Shown one piece after another: positions 35,820-45,100 of a stretch of DNA of 64,000 nucleotides. Below the pieces are notes generated by a model that worked only from the letters and a program-made list of their open reading frames with translations, did no database searches and was not told where the DNA came from. This DNA is from Pseudonocardia sp. CNS-004 (GTDB lineage: Bacteria > Actinomycetota > Actinomycetes > Mycobacteriales > Pseudonocardiaceae). Position 1 is the stretch's first letter. Every line of letters begins with the position of its first letter. Made by a program: the position numbers and the translations under genes. Location: positions 20,666 through 84,665 of the forward strand of contig MKJV01000089.1 in NCBI GenBank assembly GCA_001942185.1. Reading direction: 5' to 3'.

Positions 35820-36878
35820 ATGTCTCCGAGGAAGTGCCCTGTGAGTACGTCGCGTCCCGTGCCACGTCGCCGGCTGCTCGTTGCGGCCGCCGCGCTGGCG
35901 ATGGCCACCTCCGCGTGCGGTGCTGCCGCCGAGTCGCCCGCGGCGCCGCAACAGCAGCCCCAGCAGCCGGGCCCCGGGATGCCGGTCACCATCGCGCACG
36001 CGCTCGGGTCCACGACCATCGGCGCGCCGCCGCAGCGCGTGGTCACGGTCGGCTGGAGCGACCAGGACGCCGTACTCGCTCTGGGGGTGCAGCCGGTCGG
36101 CACCACCGAGTGGTTCAACGAGCAGCCCGGGGCGATCTTCCCGTGGGCCACGCCGGCCGCCACCGGCCCGGCCCCGGAGATCGTCTCGAACGCCGGGGAG
36201 ATCAACTTCGAGAAGCTGGCATCGCTGCGGCCGGACCTGATACTGGCGGTCTACGAAGGCCTCGACCGGTCCGAGTACGACACGCTCTCGAAGATCGCCC
36301 CCACCGTGGCGCACCCGGCGCAGTACGACCCGTTCGGTGCCCCCTGGCAGGACATGACCCTGACCGTCGGGCAAGCACTGGGTCGTGAGCAGCGGGCCGA
36401 GGAACTGGTGGCCACCGTGGAGCAGCGGTTCGCCGCGGTCCGCGCCGCCCATCCGCAGTGGGCGGACATGACCATGCTCGTGATGGCCACCGCGGAGAGC
36501 GGCACCTACCAGGTGTTCTCCCCGCAGGACCCGAAGACCCGGTTCTTCGCCGACCTCGGATTCCGGACCGAACCGCCGTGGCTGGCCGGGCGGGTGCAGG
36601 ACAACGTGGCCACGGTCAGCGCCGAGGAGTTCACGCTGCTCGACGTCGACCGGCTGGCCTGGACCTCGGACCCGGACCTCGTTCAGACCCTGCGCGACGA
36701 CCCGATCTACAACCGGCTCGACGTCGTCCGTTCCGGCCGAGTGGGCTACTTCGACTACACGACACCGCCGTTCCCGGGCGCAGCGATCAGTTTCAACACC
36801 GTCCTGAGCATTCCGTACGCCCTGGACCAGGTCGTCCCCGAGCTGGAGAAGATGGACGCGATCCGGTCTCCTGGCTGA
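35820..36878 (+). CDS. Iron-siderophore ABC transporter substrate-binding lipoprotein
   Basis: A basic signal peptide with lipobox (RRRLLVAAAALAMATSAC) is followed by a class-III helical-backbone binding protein: VTIAHALGSTTIGAPPQRVVTVGWSDQDAVLALGVQPVG, INFEKLASLRPDLILAVYEGL and FEKLASLRPDLI-type spacing of FepB/FhuD relatives. ATG 35820 follows GGGAG by 7 bases. The upstream iron box supports siderophore capture. No permease or ATPase is adjacent, so it must use a transporter encoded elsewhere. Confidence 0.9.
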   Translation: MSPRKCPVSTSRPVPRRRLLVAAAALAMATSACGAAAESPAAPQQQPQQPGPGMPVTIAHALGSTTIGAPPQRVVTVGWSDQDAVLALGVQPVGTTEWFNEQPGAIFPWATPAATGPAPEIVSNAGEINFEKLASLRPDLILAVYEGLDRSEYDTLSKIAPTVAHPAQYDPFGAPWQDMTLTVGQALGREQRAEELVATVEQRFAAVRAAHPQWADMTMLVMATAESGTYQVFSPQDPKTRFFADLGFRTEPPWLAGRVQDNVATVSAEEFTLLDVDRLAWTSDPDLVQTLRDDPIYNRLDVVRSGRVGYFDYTTPPFPGAAISFNTVLSIPYALDQVVPELEKMDAIRSPG

Positions 36879-36903
36879 CCGCCAGGCCGCGTCGGCGGTG
36901 CGC

Positions 36904-37814
36904 TCAGATCACGAGCTCGGCGAGGGCTTCCAGCCGTTCCGCTACCGCACGGGGGGAGGGCGAGGAGACCAGTGGCCGCTCGACGGTGATCTCGGCCATG
37001 ACGGGCACGAGCCGATCCACGCCCGCGGCCGCGAACGCCTCGACCGCGGCCTTGTCGAACGGCTGGTCCGGCGCGGCGCCGACCTCCAGCACTCCCCGCT
37101 CCGCCGGAGTCACGGTGATCTCCAGGTCGCCCAGCTCGGCGGGCCGCTCCACCTCATCGGCGGCCCGGCGCAGGCCGTGGATGCACCGTGCCGCAGCCGC
37201 GGGGTCCAGCGCGACCCCGTACCAGCCGTGGCCGTGAGCCACCGCCCGGCGGAAGGCGGCCGGTGAGTGGCCGCCGACGACGATCCGGGGCCCGCCCTTC
37301 TGCATCGGTCGAGGGTGCGCATCGACCCCGGAGAAGCTCGCGAACCGGCCCGCATGAGCGACCGGCCCCGGCCCGGTCCAGAGCGCCCGCATCGCGGCAA
37401 GGTAGTCGTCGGCCCGGGCACCCCGGGCGGCCATGGGTACTCCGATCGCGGTCATCTCCTGTTCGACGGAGCCAACCCCGATGCCGAGCACGAAGCGCCC
37501 ACCGCTGAGCACGTCGAGGCTGGCGACCTGCTTGGCCAGTACGACCGGGTTGCGTTGGGGAAGAAGGAGGACTCCCGTCGCCAGCAGGAGCCGTTCGGTG
37601 GCCGCGGCCACGTACGCCAGGTGGAGCAGGGGATCGAGGATGGGATACGTGGGTTCCGCCATCGTCGCCCCCGGCACATGAGGCTGGGGGCGACGACCCG
37701 CTCACCGGCCCATATCGAGTCGTATCCCAGCTCCTCGGCCATGCGGGCGAGCCGGGTGGTCTCGTCCGGCCCGCAGGTCGCACCGCCGTTGATGCCGAAG
37801 AATCCCAGTCTCAT
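36904..37814 (-). CDS. LLM-class (probably F420-dependent) oxidoreductase, one frameshift
   Basis: The protein starts MRLGFFGINGGATCGPDETTRLARMAEELGYDSIWAGERVVAPS, then changes frame near 37678. It continues PILDPLLHLAYVAAATERLLLATGVLLLPQRNPVVLAKQVASLDVLSGGRFVLGIGVGSVEQEM. This is the TIM-barrel luciferase-like monooxygenase pattern of actinobacterial F420-dependent enzymes. About 300 residues in total, which is usual. Substrate unknown. It stands alone, with a CACACG-CC-CGTGTG palindrome upstream at 37875-37888. Confidence 0.87.
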
Positions 37815-37874
37815 CGTGTGCCCCTCGCCGCCCGTCAGGTCGAGCACGAGACGCCGGGCATTCGATCTTTGTGA

Positions 37875-37888
37875 CACACGCCCGTGTG
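37875..37888. promoter_or_regulatory. Palindrome upstream of LLM oxidoreductase
   Basis: CACACG-CC-CGTGTG is a perfect 14-bp inverted repeat about 60 bases before the LLM start codon. It could be an operator for an unlinked regulator. No regulator gene is adjacent. Confidence 0.35.
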
Positions 37889-37988
37889 GCGTGCGCCATG
37901 AGTAGCAGGCCCGGAGGGGCGGCACCTGCTGCGGTCGGTGCACCCCGAGCGACCGGTACCGACCGCCGGTCCCGTGGACCGTCCGACG

Positions 37989-38844
37989 TCAGGAACCTGC
38001 CCTGGCGTGTCCGCGCAAGAAGGCCAGGCCCTCCGTCGCCAGTGCGTCCTGGCTACTGGCGAGCGGCCGCCAGATCGACGCCGCGGTGGCGATGGTGGCG
38101 TTCTCCGCGGTGAACGACTCGATGCACAGCGGGCCGCTGTATCCCGACTCGAACAGCGCATCCAGGATTGCGGGCCAGTCGAGGTGGTCGCGCCCGGCGC
38201 GCCCCGATCGTTGGCGCACACCTGGGCGTGCACGATCCGCCCGGCCGCCCGCCGGATCGCGGCGGCCGGATCCTGCTCCTCGATGTTCTGGTGGTAGGTG
38301 TCGAGCCCGAGCCCGATGTGCTCCGGCGGCAGGCCGTCGAGCGCCTCGAGGGTCTGGTCGATCGTGTTGAGCAGGCTGGTCTCGTACCGGTTGAGCGGCT
38401 CCACCCCGATTCGCACGCCCACCTGCGCCGCGTGCTCCACCACCGGCGCCAGGTTCTCCCGCAGCTGCGCGTACGCCGCCGTGCGCTCGGCATCGGAGAG
38501 CCGCCAGGTCCGGCCCACCGACGTGTAGGCCGGGCCGGCGATCGCCTGCGCACCGACCGCGGCGGCCGCGTCGAGCACGCCGCGCAGGTAGTCCTGCGTG
38601 GCGCGGACGGTGGCCGCGTCGGCCGCCACCAGCTCCCGCCCCGGCGGCATCACGAGGCACACGCTCGCACCCAGCCCGAGGTCGCCGAGCACGGTCGCGG
38701 TGCGCACCGGCTCCCAGTCGCCCGGCTGTTCGACCGGCAGCTCGAGGACGTCGAACCCCCAGGCCGCCACGCGGGGGCGAGCGCGGCGACCGTCGCGTCG
38801 TCGCAGGGCGACGCCCACACCCACGTACTGACACCGATCTCCAT
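37989..38844 (-). CDS. Sugar epimerase of the D-tagatose/psicose 3-epimerase type (frameshifted)
   Basis: Start MEIGVSTWVWASPCDDATVAALAPA is in one frame. VAAWGFDVLELPVEQPGDWEP to VHAQVCANDRG is in a second. HLDWPAILDALFESGYSGPLCIESFTAENATIATAASIWRPLA is in a third. Breaks are near 38775 and 38200. Metal-site motifs of the 3-epimerase barrel are visible: GVRIGVEPLNRYETSLLNT (Glu), GLGLDTYHQNIEEQDP (Asp, His), and the final CIESF (Glu). It follows a sugar-binding protein gene in the operon, and so probably isomerises the imported keto sugar. Confidence 0.82.
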
Positions 38845-38864
38845 CGGCCTCCTCCGTCGGGGTC

Positions 38865-38902
38865 TGAGTGGATACGAGTGCTGGAGCACTCGTATCCACT
38901 CA
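38865..38902. repeat. Intercistronic palindrome, copy 2 of a pair
   Basis: TGAGTGGATACGAGTGCT and its exact complement are separated by GG: a perfect 18-bp stem in the gap between the binding-protein stop (38910) and the epimerase start (38844). It is the same sequence as the imperfect palindrome at 4949-4990. Confidence 0.8.
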
Positions 38903-38909
38903 CGGGTTG

Positions 38910-40091
38910 TCAGGCGCCCCAGCGGGCCGGGAAGTCGGGCATCTGCTGGCAGCCGCAGAGCGCGTAGTGCAGCGGCGGGAGCCCCGGCTGCAGGTACTGG
39001 TCGAGGTTCTCGCTGGTGATCGTCGGCTGCGGCAGGATCCACTCGCTCGGCACCTGCTCGCCGCGCAGGATCTGCAGCGCCGCGATGACCGCGGTGCGCC
39101 ACTGGAACGTCGGGTACGTGGGCGCCTGCGCCGTCAGGCCCTCGGCCTGCCACTTCTCCAGGAACTGCTGCTGGTCCTCCCCGCTGATCGCGGGGAGCGG
39201 CTGCCCGGCGTCCTCGAACGCTTCGAGGGCTGCGACGGCGGCGGTGCCGTCGTCCATCCAGATCCCGTTGATCTGGCCCTCGCGCTGCAGGTAGTCCGAC
39301 ACGACGCTCTTGGCGGTAGCCGTGTCGTTCTCCGTGAACTCCACGCCGACGACGTCCACGCCACGCGCGGCGAAGATCCGCTCGGCCGCCGCCCACCGGT
39401 TCTCCAGGACGTCCACGCCGGGCAGCACGCGCAGCGCGAGCACCTTCCCGCCCTGGCCGACCTGGTCGGCGAGGAACTCCGCCGCGGTGGCGCCGAACGC
39501 GTAGCCGCCGACGGGGTGGATGAACGTCACCGGGCAGTCGGTGTCGACGCCGCGGTCGAACACGATCACCGGTAGCTGCCCGCACGCCGCCTCCACCGCG
39601 GGGGTCAACGTGGCGGTGGTGTTCGGGGAGACGATGAGCGCGTCGCAGTCCCCGCCGACGAGCTGCTGGATGTCGGAGATCTGCTTGTCGTCGCTCGCGC
39701 CCGCGTCGAGTGCGGTGAAGTTGGCGATCTCGTCGCGGTGCAGGTCGACCTCGGCCTGCATGGTGGTCCAGCCGACCTGGCGCCACGGGTTGTCGACCGA
39801 CGCGTTGGAGAAGCAGACGTTGTGCGGGCCCTGGGTGGCGTACTGGGCGGTGTCGACCATCTCGGGCTCCAGCATCTGGACCCACGGCTGGTCGGCGGGC
39901 CCCTCAGCGGCCTCGTCGCGCAGGGCCAGCTGCCGGTCGTGCTCGGCCTGGTCGAAGAACTGGGTGGCTGCGGGCGGCGCGGACGTGCCGGGGGCGGCGG
40001 TCGGTGCGGCCCCACCCGGTGGCACGTCACTGGTACAGGCCGTGGCGAGGAGGAGCACGGCGCCCGTAGCGAGCACCATCGATCGCTTCAT
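38910..40091 (-). CDS. Sugar ABC transporter substrate-binding lipoprotein (ribose type)
   Basis: The 393-residue protein has a lipoprotein signal (MVLATGAVLLLATAC), a disordered Pro/Ala spacer and a type-I sugar-binding fold. Typical segments are VCFSNASVDNPWRQVGWTTMQAEV, ISDIQQLVGGDCDALIVSPNTTATLTPAVEAACGQLPVIVFDRG and DGTAAVAALEAFEDAGQPLPAISGEDQQQFL. It supplies the two RbsC-like permeases upstream. An internal cysteine pair (Cys near DCDALIV and AACGQLP) is unusual for the family and may form a disulfide. Confidence 0.88.
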   Translation of the reverse strand: MKRSMVLATGAVLLLATACTSDVPPGGAAPTAAPGTSAPPAATQFFDQAEHDRQLALRDEAAEGPADQPWVQMLEPEMVDTAQYATQGPHNVCFSNASVDNPWRQVGWTTMQAEVDLHRDEIANFTALDAGASDDKQISDIQQLVGGDCDALIVSPNTTATLTPAVEAACGQLPVIVFDRGVDTDCPVTFIHPVGGYAFGATAAEFLADQVGQGGKVLALRVLPGVDVLENRWAAAERIFAARGVDVVGVEFTENDTATAKSVVSDYLQREGQINGIWMDDGTAAVAALEAFEDAGQPLPAISGEDQQQFLEKWQAEGLTAQAPTYPTFQWRTAVIAALQILRGEQVPSEWILPQPTITSENLDQYLQPGLPPLHYALCGCQQMPDFPARWGA

Positions 40092-40107
40092 GGTCGTCCC
40101 TTCGAGG

Positions 40108-41100
40108 TCAGGCGGGCTGAGGAGAGGGTTCGGGGACCGCGGGCGGCCTGCGCCTGCGGCCGGCCCGTCGCGCCGCGTACGCGACCGCGGCGATGATGAT
40201 CACGCCCTGCACGGTGGACTCCAGCGCGCCGGAGACCCCGAGCAGGTTGAGCAGGGTGAACAGGGCTTCGAGCACGAGCGCGCCGGCCAGCGCCGCGAGC
40301 ACGCTGCCGCGCCCGCCGCCGAGCACGACGCCGCCGAGCACGACCGCGGTGATCGCGGAGAACTCCAGGCCCTCCCCGACCTGCGCGGACACCCCGGCGA
40401 AGCCGCCGAGTAGGATCGCCGCCACGGTCGCGGCCAGCGCCGACAGCACGAACGCCGTGGTACGCACCCGCTCGACGGGCACCCCGGCGAGCGCGGCCGC
40501 CCGGTCGTTGTCGCCGGTCGCCACGAGGGTGTGCCCCCACGCCGAGCGCATGAGCACCGCGGCGCCCGCCGCGACGGCGATCAGGATCAGCGCCGACCAC
40601 GGGACCTGGCCGAACCCGGGGATGTCGATGCCCTGCCGCCCCGGCTCCCGGAACGATTCGGAGAGCGAGCCGCGCGGCGCGCCGCCCGTCCACAGGAACA
40701 CCGCGCCGGAGAGCACGAGCAGCATGCCGAGGGTGGTGACGAACGACGGCACGTGCAACCGCGTCGTGATGAGCCCGTTGACGAGCCCGACCAGCAGGCC
40801 CAGCCCGATGAGCAGCACGATCACCGGCACGGTGGCGGACTCGTCGCCGTCGATCAGCCGGGCCGCCACGACCACCTGCACGGTGACCAGCGAGCCGACC
40901 GACAGGTCGAACTCCCCGGAGACGATCACGAAGTACTGCCCGACCGCAAGGATCGCCAGCGGGGCGGCCCGCTTCAGGTACGCGAGCAGCGACGCGGGTT
41001 CGAGGAAGTTCGGGTTGACCACCGCGATCGCCACGAGCAGGAGCAGCAGCACGCCGAACACCGGTGCGGCGGCGCCCACCCGGTCTCGGAGTGTCCTCAT
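40108..41100 (-). CDS. Sugar ABC transporter permease (RbsC/XylH type) 2
   Basis: The 330-residue protein has about ten membrane segments and the RbsC hallmark QYFVIVSGEFDLSVGSLVTV, followed by GLVNGLITTRLHVPSFVTTLGMLLVLSG and TAVVLGGVVLGGGRGSVLAALAGALVLEALFTLLNLLGV. It overlaps the previous permease by 4 bases. Having two different RbsC-type permeases suggests a heterodimeric channel. Confidence 0.9.
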   Translation of the reverse strand: MRTLRDRVGAAAPVFGVLLLLLVAIAVVNPNFLEPASLLAYLKRAAPLAILAVGQYFVIVSGEFDLSVGSLVTVQVVVAARLIDGDESATVPVIVLLIGLGLLVGLVNGLITTRLHVPSFVTTLGMLLVLSGAVFLWTGGAPRGSLSESFREPGRQGIDIPGFGQVPWSALILIAVAAGAAVLMRSAWGHTLVATGDNDRAAALAGVPVERVRTTAFVLSALAATVAAILLGGFAGVSAQVGEGLEFSAITAVVLGGVVLGGGRGSVLAALAGALVLEALFTLLNLLGVSGALESTVQGVIIIAAVAYAARRAGRRRRPPAVPEPSPQPA

Positions 41101-42106
41101 CGCGGCACCCGCACGGCGCGCTGGGCCCTGGCCCGCAGCTGCCGCCGCGCGTACACCGCGACGGCCAGGATGATCACGGCGCCGCGCACGACGCCTTGAA
41201 GAACGCGTCGAGGACCAGCTGGTCGAACAGGTTGTCCAGCACCGCGAGCAGCAGCACTCCGGCCACCGTGCCGCTCACGCCGCCGCGCCCGCCCGCGAGC
41301 ACGGTGCCGCCGAGCACCACCGCGGCGATCGACTCCAGGTCGTAGCCGCCGTCGGTGCCGACGTACGGCGCGCCCGCGCCGAGCCTGCTGGCCAGGTACA
41401 GCCCGGCCACACCGGCGCACAGCGAACAGATCACGTGCGCGAGGACGGTCGTGCGCGTGGTCGGCACCCCGGACAGCCGGGCGACCTCGACGTTCCCGCC
41501 GACCGCGTAGACGTGGTGGCCGGCGCGGGTGCGGTGCAGGAACAACGCCGCGGCCCCGGCCACGGCCAGCATCAGCAGCACCGCGACCGGGATCGGGCCG
41601 ATCCGGTCGTAGCCGAGCCGCTGGAACAGCACCGGGACGGACCCCGCCGGGCCCTCGTACCGGCTCTCCAGGATCCCCTTGATCACCAGCCCGACGCCGA
41701 GCGTCGCGATGAACGCGTTGACCTGCAGCTTCGTGATCACCAGCCCGTTGACCAGCCCGACCAGCGCCGAGGCGGCCAGCACGGCGAGCACGCCAGGCAC
41801 GATCATGGCGGGGTCGCCTGCCATCACCTCGGCGGCGATCAGGGAGGTCAGCCCGATCAGGTAGGCCACCGACAGATCCAGCGACCCGGCGAGGATCGCG
41901 ATCGTCTGCCCGACCGCGACGATGCCCAGCGCGGTGGTGCGCGAGAGCATGTTCAGCAGGTTGGCCTGGGTGAGGTAGTCGCCGCCGCGCGCGGTCACGA
42001 TCGCGGCCGCGAGCAGCACCACCAGGCCGAGCGCGATCCACGTGCCCGCCGCGGGCCCGGTCGCGAGCCGCGGCGCCCACCGGACCCGCTCCGCCAGCGC
42101 CGTCAC
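41097..42106 (-). CDS. Sugar ABC transporter permease (RbsC/XylH type) 1, one frameshift
   Basis: The core motifs are QTIAILAGSLDLSVAYLIGLTSL, GLVNGLVITKLQVNAFIATLGVGLVIKGIL and IAAVVLGGTVLAGGRGGVSGTVAGVLLLAVLDNLFDQL. Near 41190 the frame changes before the last helix, and VLQGVVRGAVIILAVAVYARRQLRARAQ completes it. The GTG at 42106 overlaps the ATPase stop codon. Confidence 0.88.
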
Positions 42107-43590
42107 CGCGGCACCTCCACGTGTGGCACGCCGTGCCCGGTGGCCAGCGCCATCACGTCCTCCTCCGACGCACCCGCGGGCAGCTCGCCGGCGAGCCTGC
42201 CCTCGTGCAGCACGCAGATCCGGTCGCTCATCCCGATCAGCTCGGGCAGCTCCGAGCAGACCATGAGCACCGCCATCCCGGCCTCGGCCTGCTCCCGGAC
42301 GAGCTCGTGCACGGCGGCCTTCGCGCCGACGTCGATGCCGCGGGTCGGCTCGTCGAGCAGCAGCACCCGCGGGTCGGCGGCCAACCACTTGGCCAGCACG
42401 ACCTTCTGCTGGTTGCCGCCGGACAGGAACCGCACCTCCTGGTCCTCCCCCGCCGACCGCAGCCCCACGGTCGCCAGCAGGTCCCGGGTGCGGGCGGCGC
42501 CCACGCGGGCCCGGCGTCGGAAGACCGCGTGCAGCACGAGCAGCGCGTTCTCCCGCACCGACTGCGCCAGCGCCAGCCCCTCGGCCTTGCGGTCCTCGGT
42601 GACCATGGCGACGCCCGCGGCGATCGCGCGGCGCGGCGAGCTCAGGCGCACCGGTCGACCGTCCAGGAGCACATCGCCCGCCGTGAAGGGATCGGCGCCG
42701 AAGATCGCGCGCAGCAGCTCGGTCCGACCGGCGCCCTGCAGTCCGGCGACGCCGACCACCTCACCGGCCCGCACGGTGAGGTCGATCCCGCTGATCGCCG
42801 GTGCCGTCCCGCCGCGCACCTCCAGCCGGACGTCGCCGAACTCCGTGGCCCGCGGCGGGTAGTAGGCCGACAGCGGGCGACCGACCATGAGCCGCACGAG
42901 CGTGGGCGGCTCGAGCTCGGCGGCGGTCAGGGTCGTGACCCGCGCACCGTCCTTGAGCACGGTGATCCGGTCGGCCAGCGCGAAGATCTCCGGCATCCGG
43001 TGCGACACGTACAGCACGGCGATCCCGCGGGCGGTGAGCCTGCGCACCAGGTCGGTGAGCAGCGCGACCTCGTGCTCGGCGAGCGCGGCCGTCGGCTCGT
43101 CCATCGCGACGATCCGGGCGTCGGTGGCGAGCGCCTTGACGATCTCGACCACCTGCTGCTGGGCCACCGACAGCCTGCGCACCACCGCATCCGGCCCGAA
43201 CCCGGTCTCCCCGATCTCGGCGAGCAGCGCGGCGGTGGCGTGCTCCATCGCGACGGTGTCGACCAGACCGCGCCGCACCGGCTCGCGGCCGAGGAACACG
43301 TTCTGCGCGACCGTGCGCTCGGGCAGGAGGGTGAACTCCTGGTGGATGATCGCGACCCCGGCGTCCTGGGCATGGCGCGGGTTGGCGAACGTGCGCTCCT
43401 CGCCGTCGATCGCGATCGTGCCCGCGTCCGGCTGGTGGACGCCGGAGAGCACCTTGAGCAGGGTCGACTTGCCTGCGCCGTTCTCCCCGACCAGCGCGTG
43501 CACCTCGCCGGCCCGCACGTCGAGGTCGACGTCGTGCAGCACGCCCACGCCGAGGAAGGACTTGCTGATGCCCGCCATCGCCAGCGTCAT
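42103..43590 (-). CDS. Sugar ABC transporter ATP-binding protein, two ABC domains (RbsA/MglA/XylG type)
   Basis: The ~495-residue protein has two tandem ATPase domains. Domain 1 has Walker A VGENGAGKSTLL, signature LSVAQQQVVEI and Walker B IVAMDEPTAAL. Domain 2 has degenerate Walker A VAGLQGAGRTELL, signature LSGGNQQKVVLAKWL and Walker B VLLLDEPTRGIDVGAK. This degeneracy is normal for the family. ATG 43590 begins the domain directly. It is the first gene of the operon and is divergent from the ROK regulator. Confidence 0.93.
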   Translation of the reverse strand: MTLAMAGISKSFLGVGVLHDVDLDVRAGEVHALVGENGAGKSTLLKVLSGVHQPDAGTIAIDGEERTFANPRHAQDAGVAIIHQEFTLLPERTVAQNVFLGREPVRRGLVDTVAMEHATAALLAEIGETGFGPDAVVRRLSVAQQQVVEIVKALATDARIVAMDEPTAALAEHEVALLTDLVRRLTARGIAVLYVSHRMPEIFALADRITVLKDGARVTTLTAAELEPPTLVRLMVGRPLSAYYPPRATEFGDVRLEVRGGTAPAISGIDLTVRAGEVVGVAGLQGAGRTELLRAIFGADPFTAGDVLLDGRPVRLSSPRRAIAAGVAMVTEDRKAEGLALAQSVRENALLVLHAVFRRRARVGAARTRDLLATVGLRSAGEDQEVRFLSGGNQQKVVLAKWLAADPRVLLLDEPTRGIDVGAKAAVHELVREQAEAGMAVLMVCSELPELIGMSDRICVLHEGRLAGELPAGASEEDVMALATGHGVPHVEVPR

Positions 43591-43725
43591 GCCGGCCCTC
43601 CCCCAGTGGCGTGGCTCACGCCGCGAAGCTAGCGAGACTTCTGTCACAGCACAAGCAAAAGTTGCCGGTTCGTTGTCGGTCTTGTCAGTCGTCGGAGCAC
43701 GAAAGGGTGTGCTTCACTGACCGGC

Positions 43726-44926
43726 ATGGGAGTGCCGGGCGGGGCCGTCACACCCGGGCCCGCCGGCTCGACGGCCGGCGCGGGCGAGCTCTTCCAGCTG
43801 CTGCGCGACGGCGCGCCCGCACCCGCGCGGAGCTCGCCGCGAGCACCGGCTCGCCCGGTCCACGGTGGCCGCGCGCGTCGACGCACTCCTGGCGGGCGGG
43901 CTGGTCCGGAACGCGGGCGAGGCGACGTCCACCGGCGGCAGGCCGCCCACGCGCTTCCGGTTCGACCCCGCGGCACGGGTCGTGCTCGGCGCGGACCTCG
44001 GGGCCACGCACGCCCGGCTCGCGGTCACCGACCTCGCCGGGGCCGTGCTCGCCGAGGTGAACGAGGACCTCGACATCGCACTCGGCCCCGACGTCGTGCT
44101 CGGCCGCGTCGTCACGCTGGCCCGCGAGCTGCTCGCGCCGTGGGACGCGACGCCGCTCGCCGGCATCGGGGTCGGGCTACCCGGACCGGTCGAGCACTCC
44201 ACCGGCCGCCCGATCAACCCGCCGATCATGCCGGGTTGGGACGGCTTCGACGTGCCGGCCCTGCTCACCGCCGAGCTCGGCGCGCCGACCCTCGTCGACA
44301 ACGACGTCAACGTCATGGCGCTGGGCGAGCACTTCGCCCACTGGCCGGGCACCGCACACCTGATGCTGGTCAAGGTCGCCACCGGCATCGGCAGCGGGAT
44401 CATCAGCGACGGCGCGCTGCGCCGGGGCGCGCAGGGCGCCGCGGGCGACCTCGGGCACGTCGCCGTACCCGGCGGGGGCGACGTGCCGTGCCGCTGCGGC
44501 AACACTGGCTGCCTGGAGGCCATCGCCTCCGGCGCCGCGCTCGCCGCCGCGCTGCGCGCCCGCGGTCACGCCACGGCCACCAGCCGGGACGTCGTCGCGT
44601 TGGCCAGGGGTGGGTCGGTCGAGGCCGTGCAGCTGGTCAGGGCGGCGGGCCGCGACATCGGCGAGGTGCTGTCCACCGCGGTCAGCCTGCTCAACCCGTC
44701 GGTGATCGTGATCGGCGGCGCGCTCGCCGCGGCGGGCGAGCACCTGCTCGCAGGGGTGCGCGAGGTCGTCTACCGGCGCTCGCTGCCACTGGCCACCCAG
44801 CACCTGCGGATCGTGCCGAGCCGGTCCGGCGAACGCGCCGGGGTGATCGGGGCCGCGGTCATGGTCGTGGAGCGGGTGCTGTCCCCCGCGCAGGTCGACG
44901 ATCTCGTCGCCGCGGCCTGCCGCTAG
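43726..44926 (+). CDS. ROK-family transcriptional regulator (frameshifted N-terminus; stop codon at a mobile-element junction)
   Basis: The winged-helix domain is pieced together from three frames: GELFQLLRDG, then RARTRAELAASTG, then STVAARVDALLAGGLVRNAGEATSTGGRPPTRFRFDP, with breaks near 43813 and 43850. The ROK domain follows: VLGADLGATHARLAVTDLAG, GLPGPVEHSTGRPINPPIMPGWDGFDV, LVDNDVNVMALGEHF and the zinc motif CRCGNTGCLEAIAS. It lies divergent from the ribose-type ABC operon, so it probably controls that operon. The TAG stop (44924-44926) straddles the left end of a TA-flanked inverted-repeat element, so the native C-terminus may have been slightly different. Confidence 0.87.
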
Positions 44927-45090
44927 GGCCTGCCCTGTAGGCCCCGGGCCGCGGGCTTCGTGATCGAGATCGTCCCTGGCAAGGCGCCGGCACGAGCCGT
45001 TGTACTGGACGTACCCGGTCGTGCCGGCAACGCCGCCAGGGGCGATCTCGGCGCGAAGAGCGTGGTCCTGGGCTTACAGGACAGGCCCTA
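44924..45090. mobile_element. MITE-like inverted-repeat element with TA target duplication
   Basis: GGGCCTGCCCTGTAGGCCC at 44926-44944 faces GGGCTTACAGGACAGGCCC at 45070-45088, about 18 bp of terminal inverted repeat with few mismatches. TA flanks both ends (44924-44925 and 45089-45090). Inside, CGAGATCGTCCCTGGC and GCCAGGGGCGATCTCG continue the palindrome, with GGCACGA/TCGTGCC nearer the centre. At 163 bp without an open reading frame this looks like a non-autonomous element. TA duplications are typical of IS630/mariner-type and some IS5-type transposases. No transposase is in the window. Confidence 0.7.
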
Positions 45091-45100
45091 GGCCACTGGG

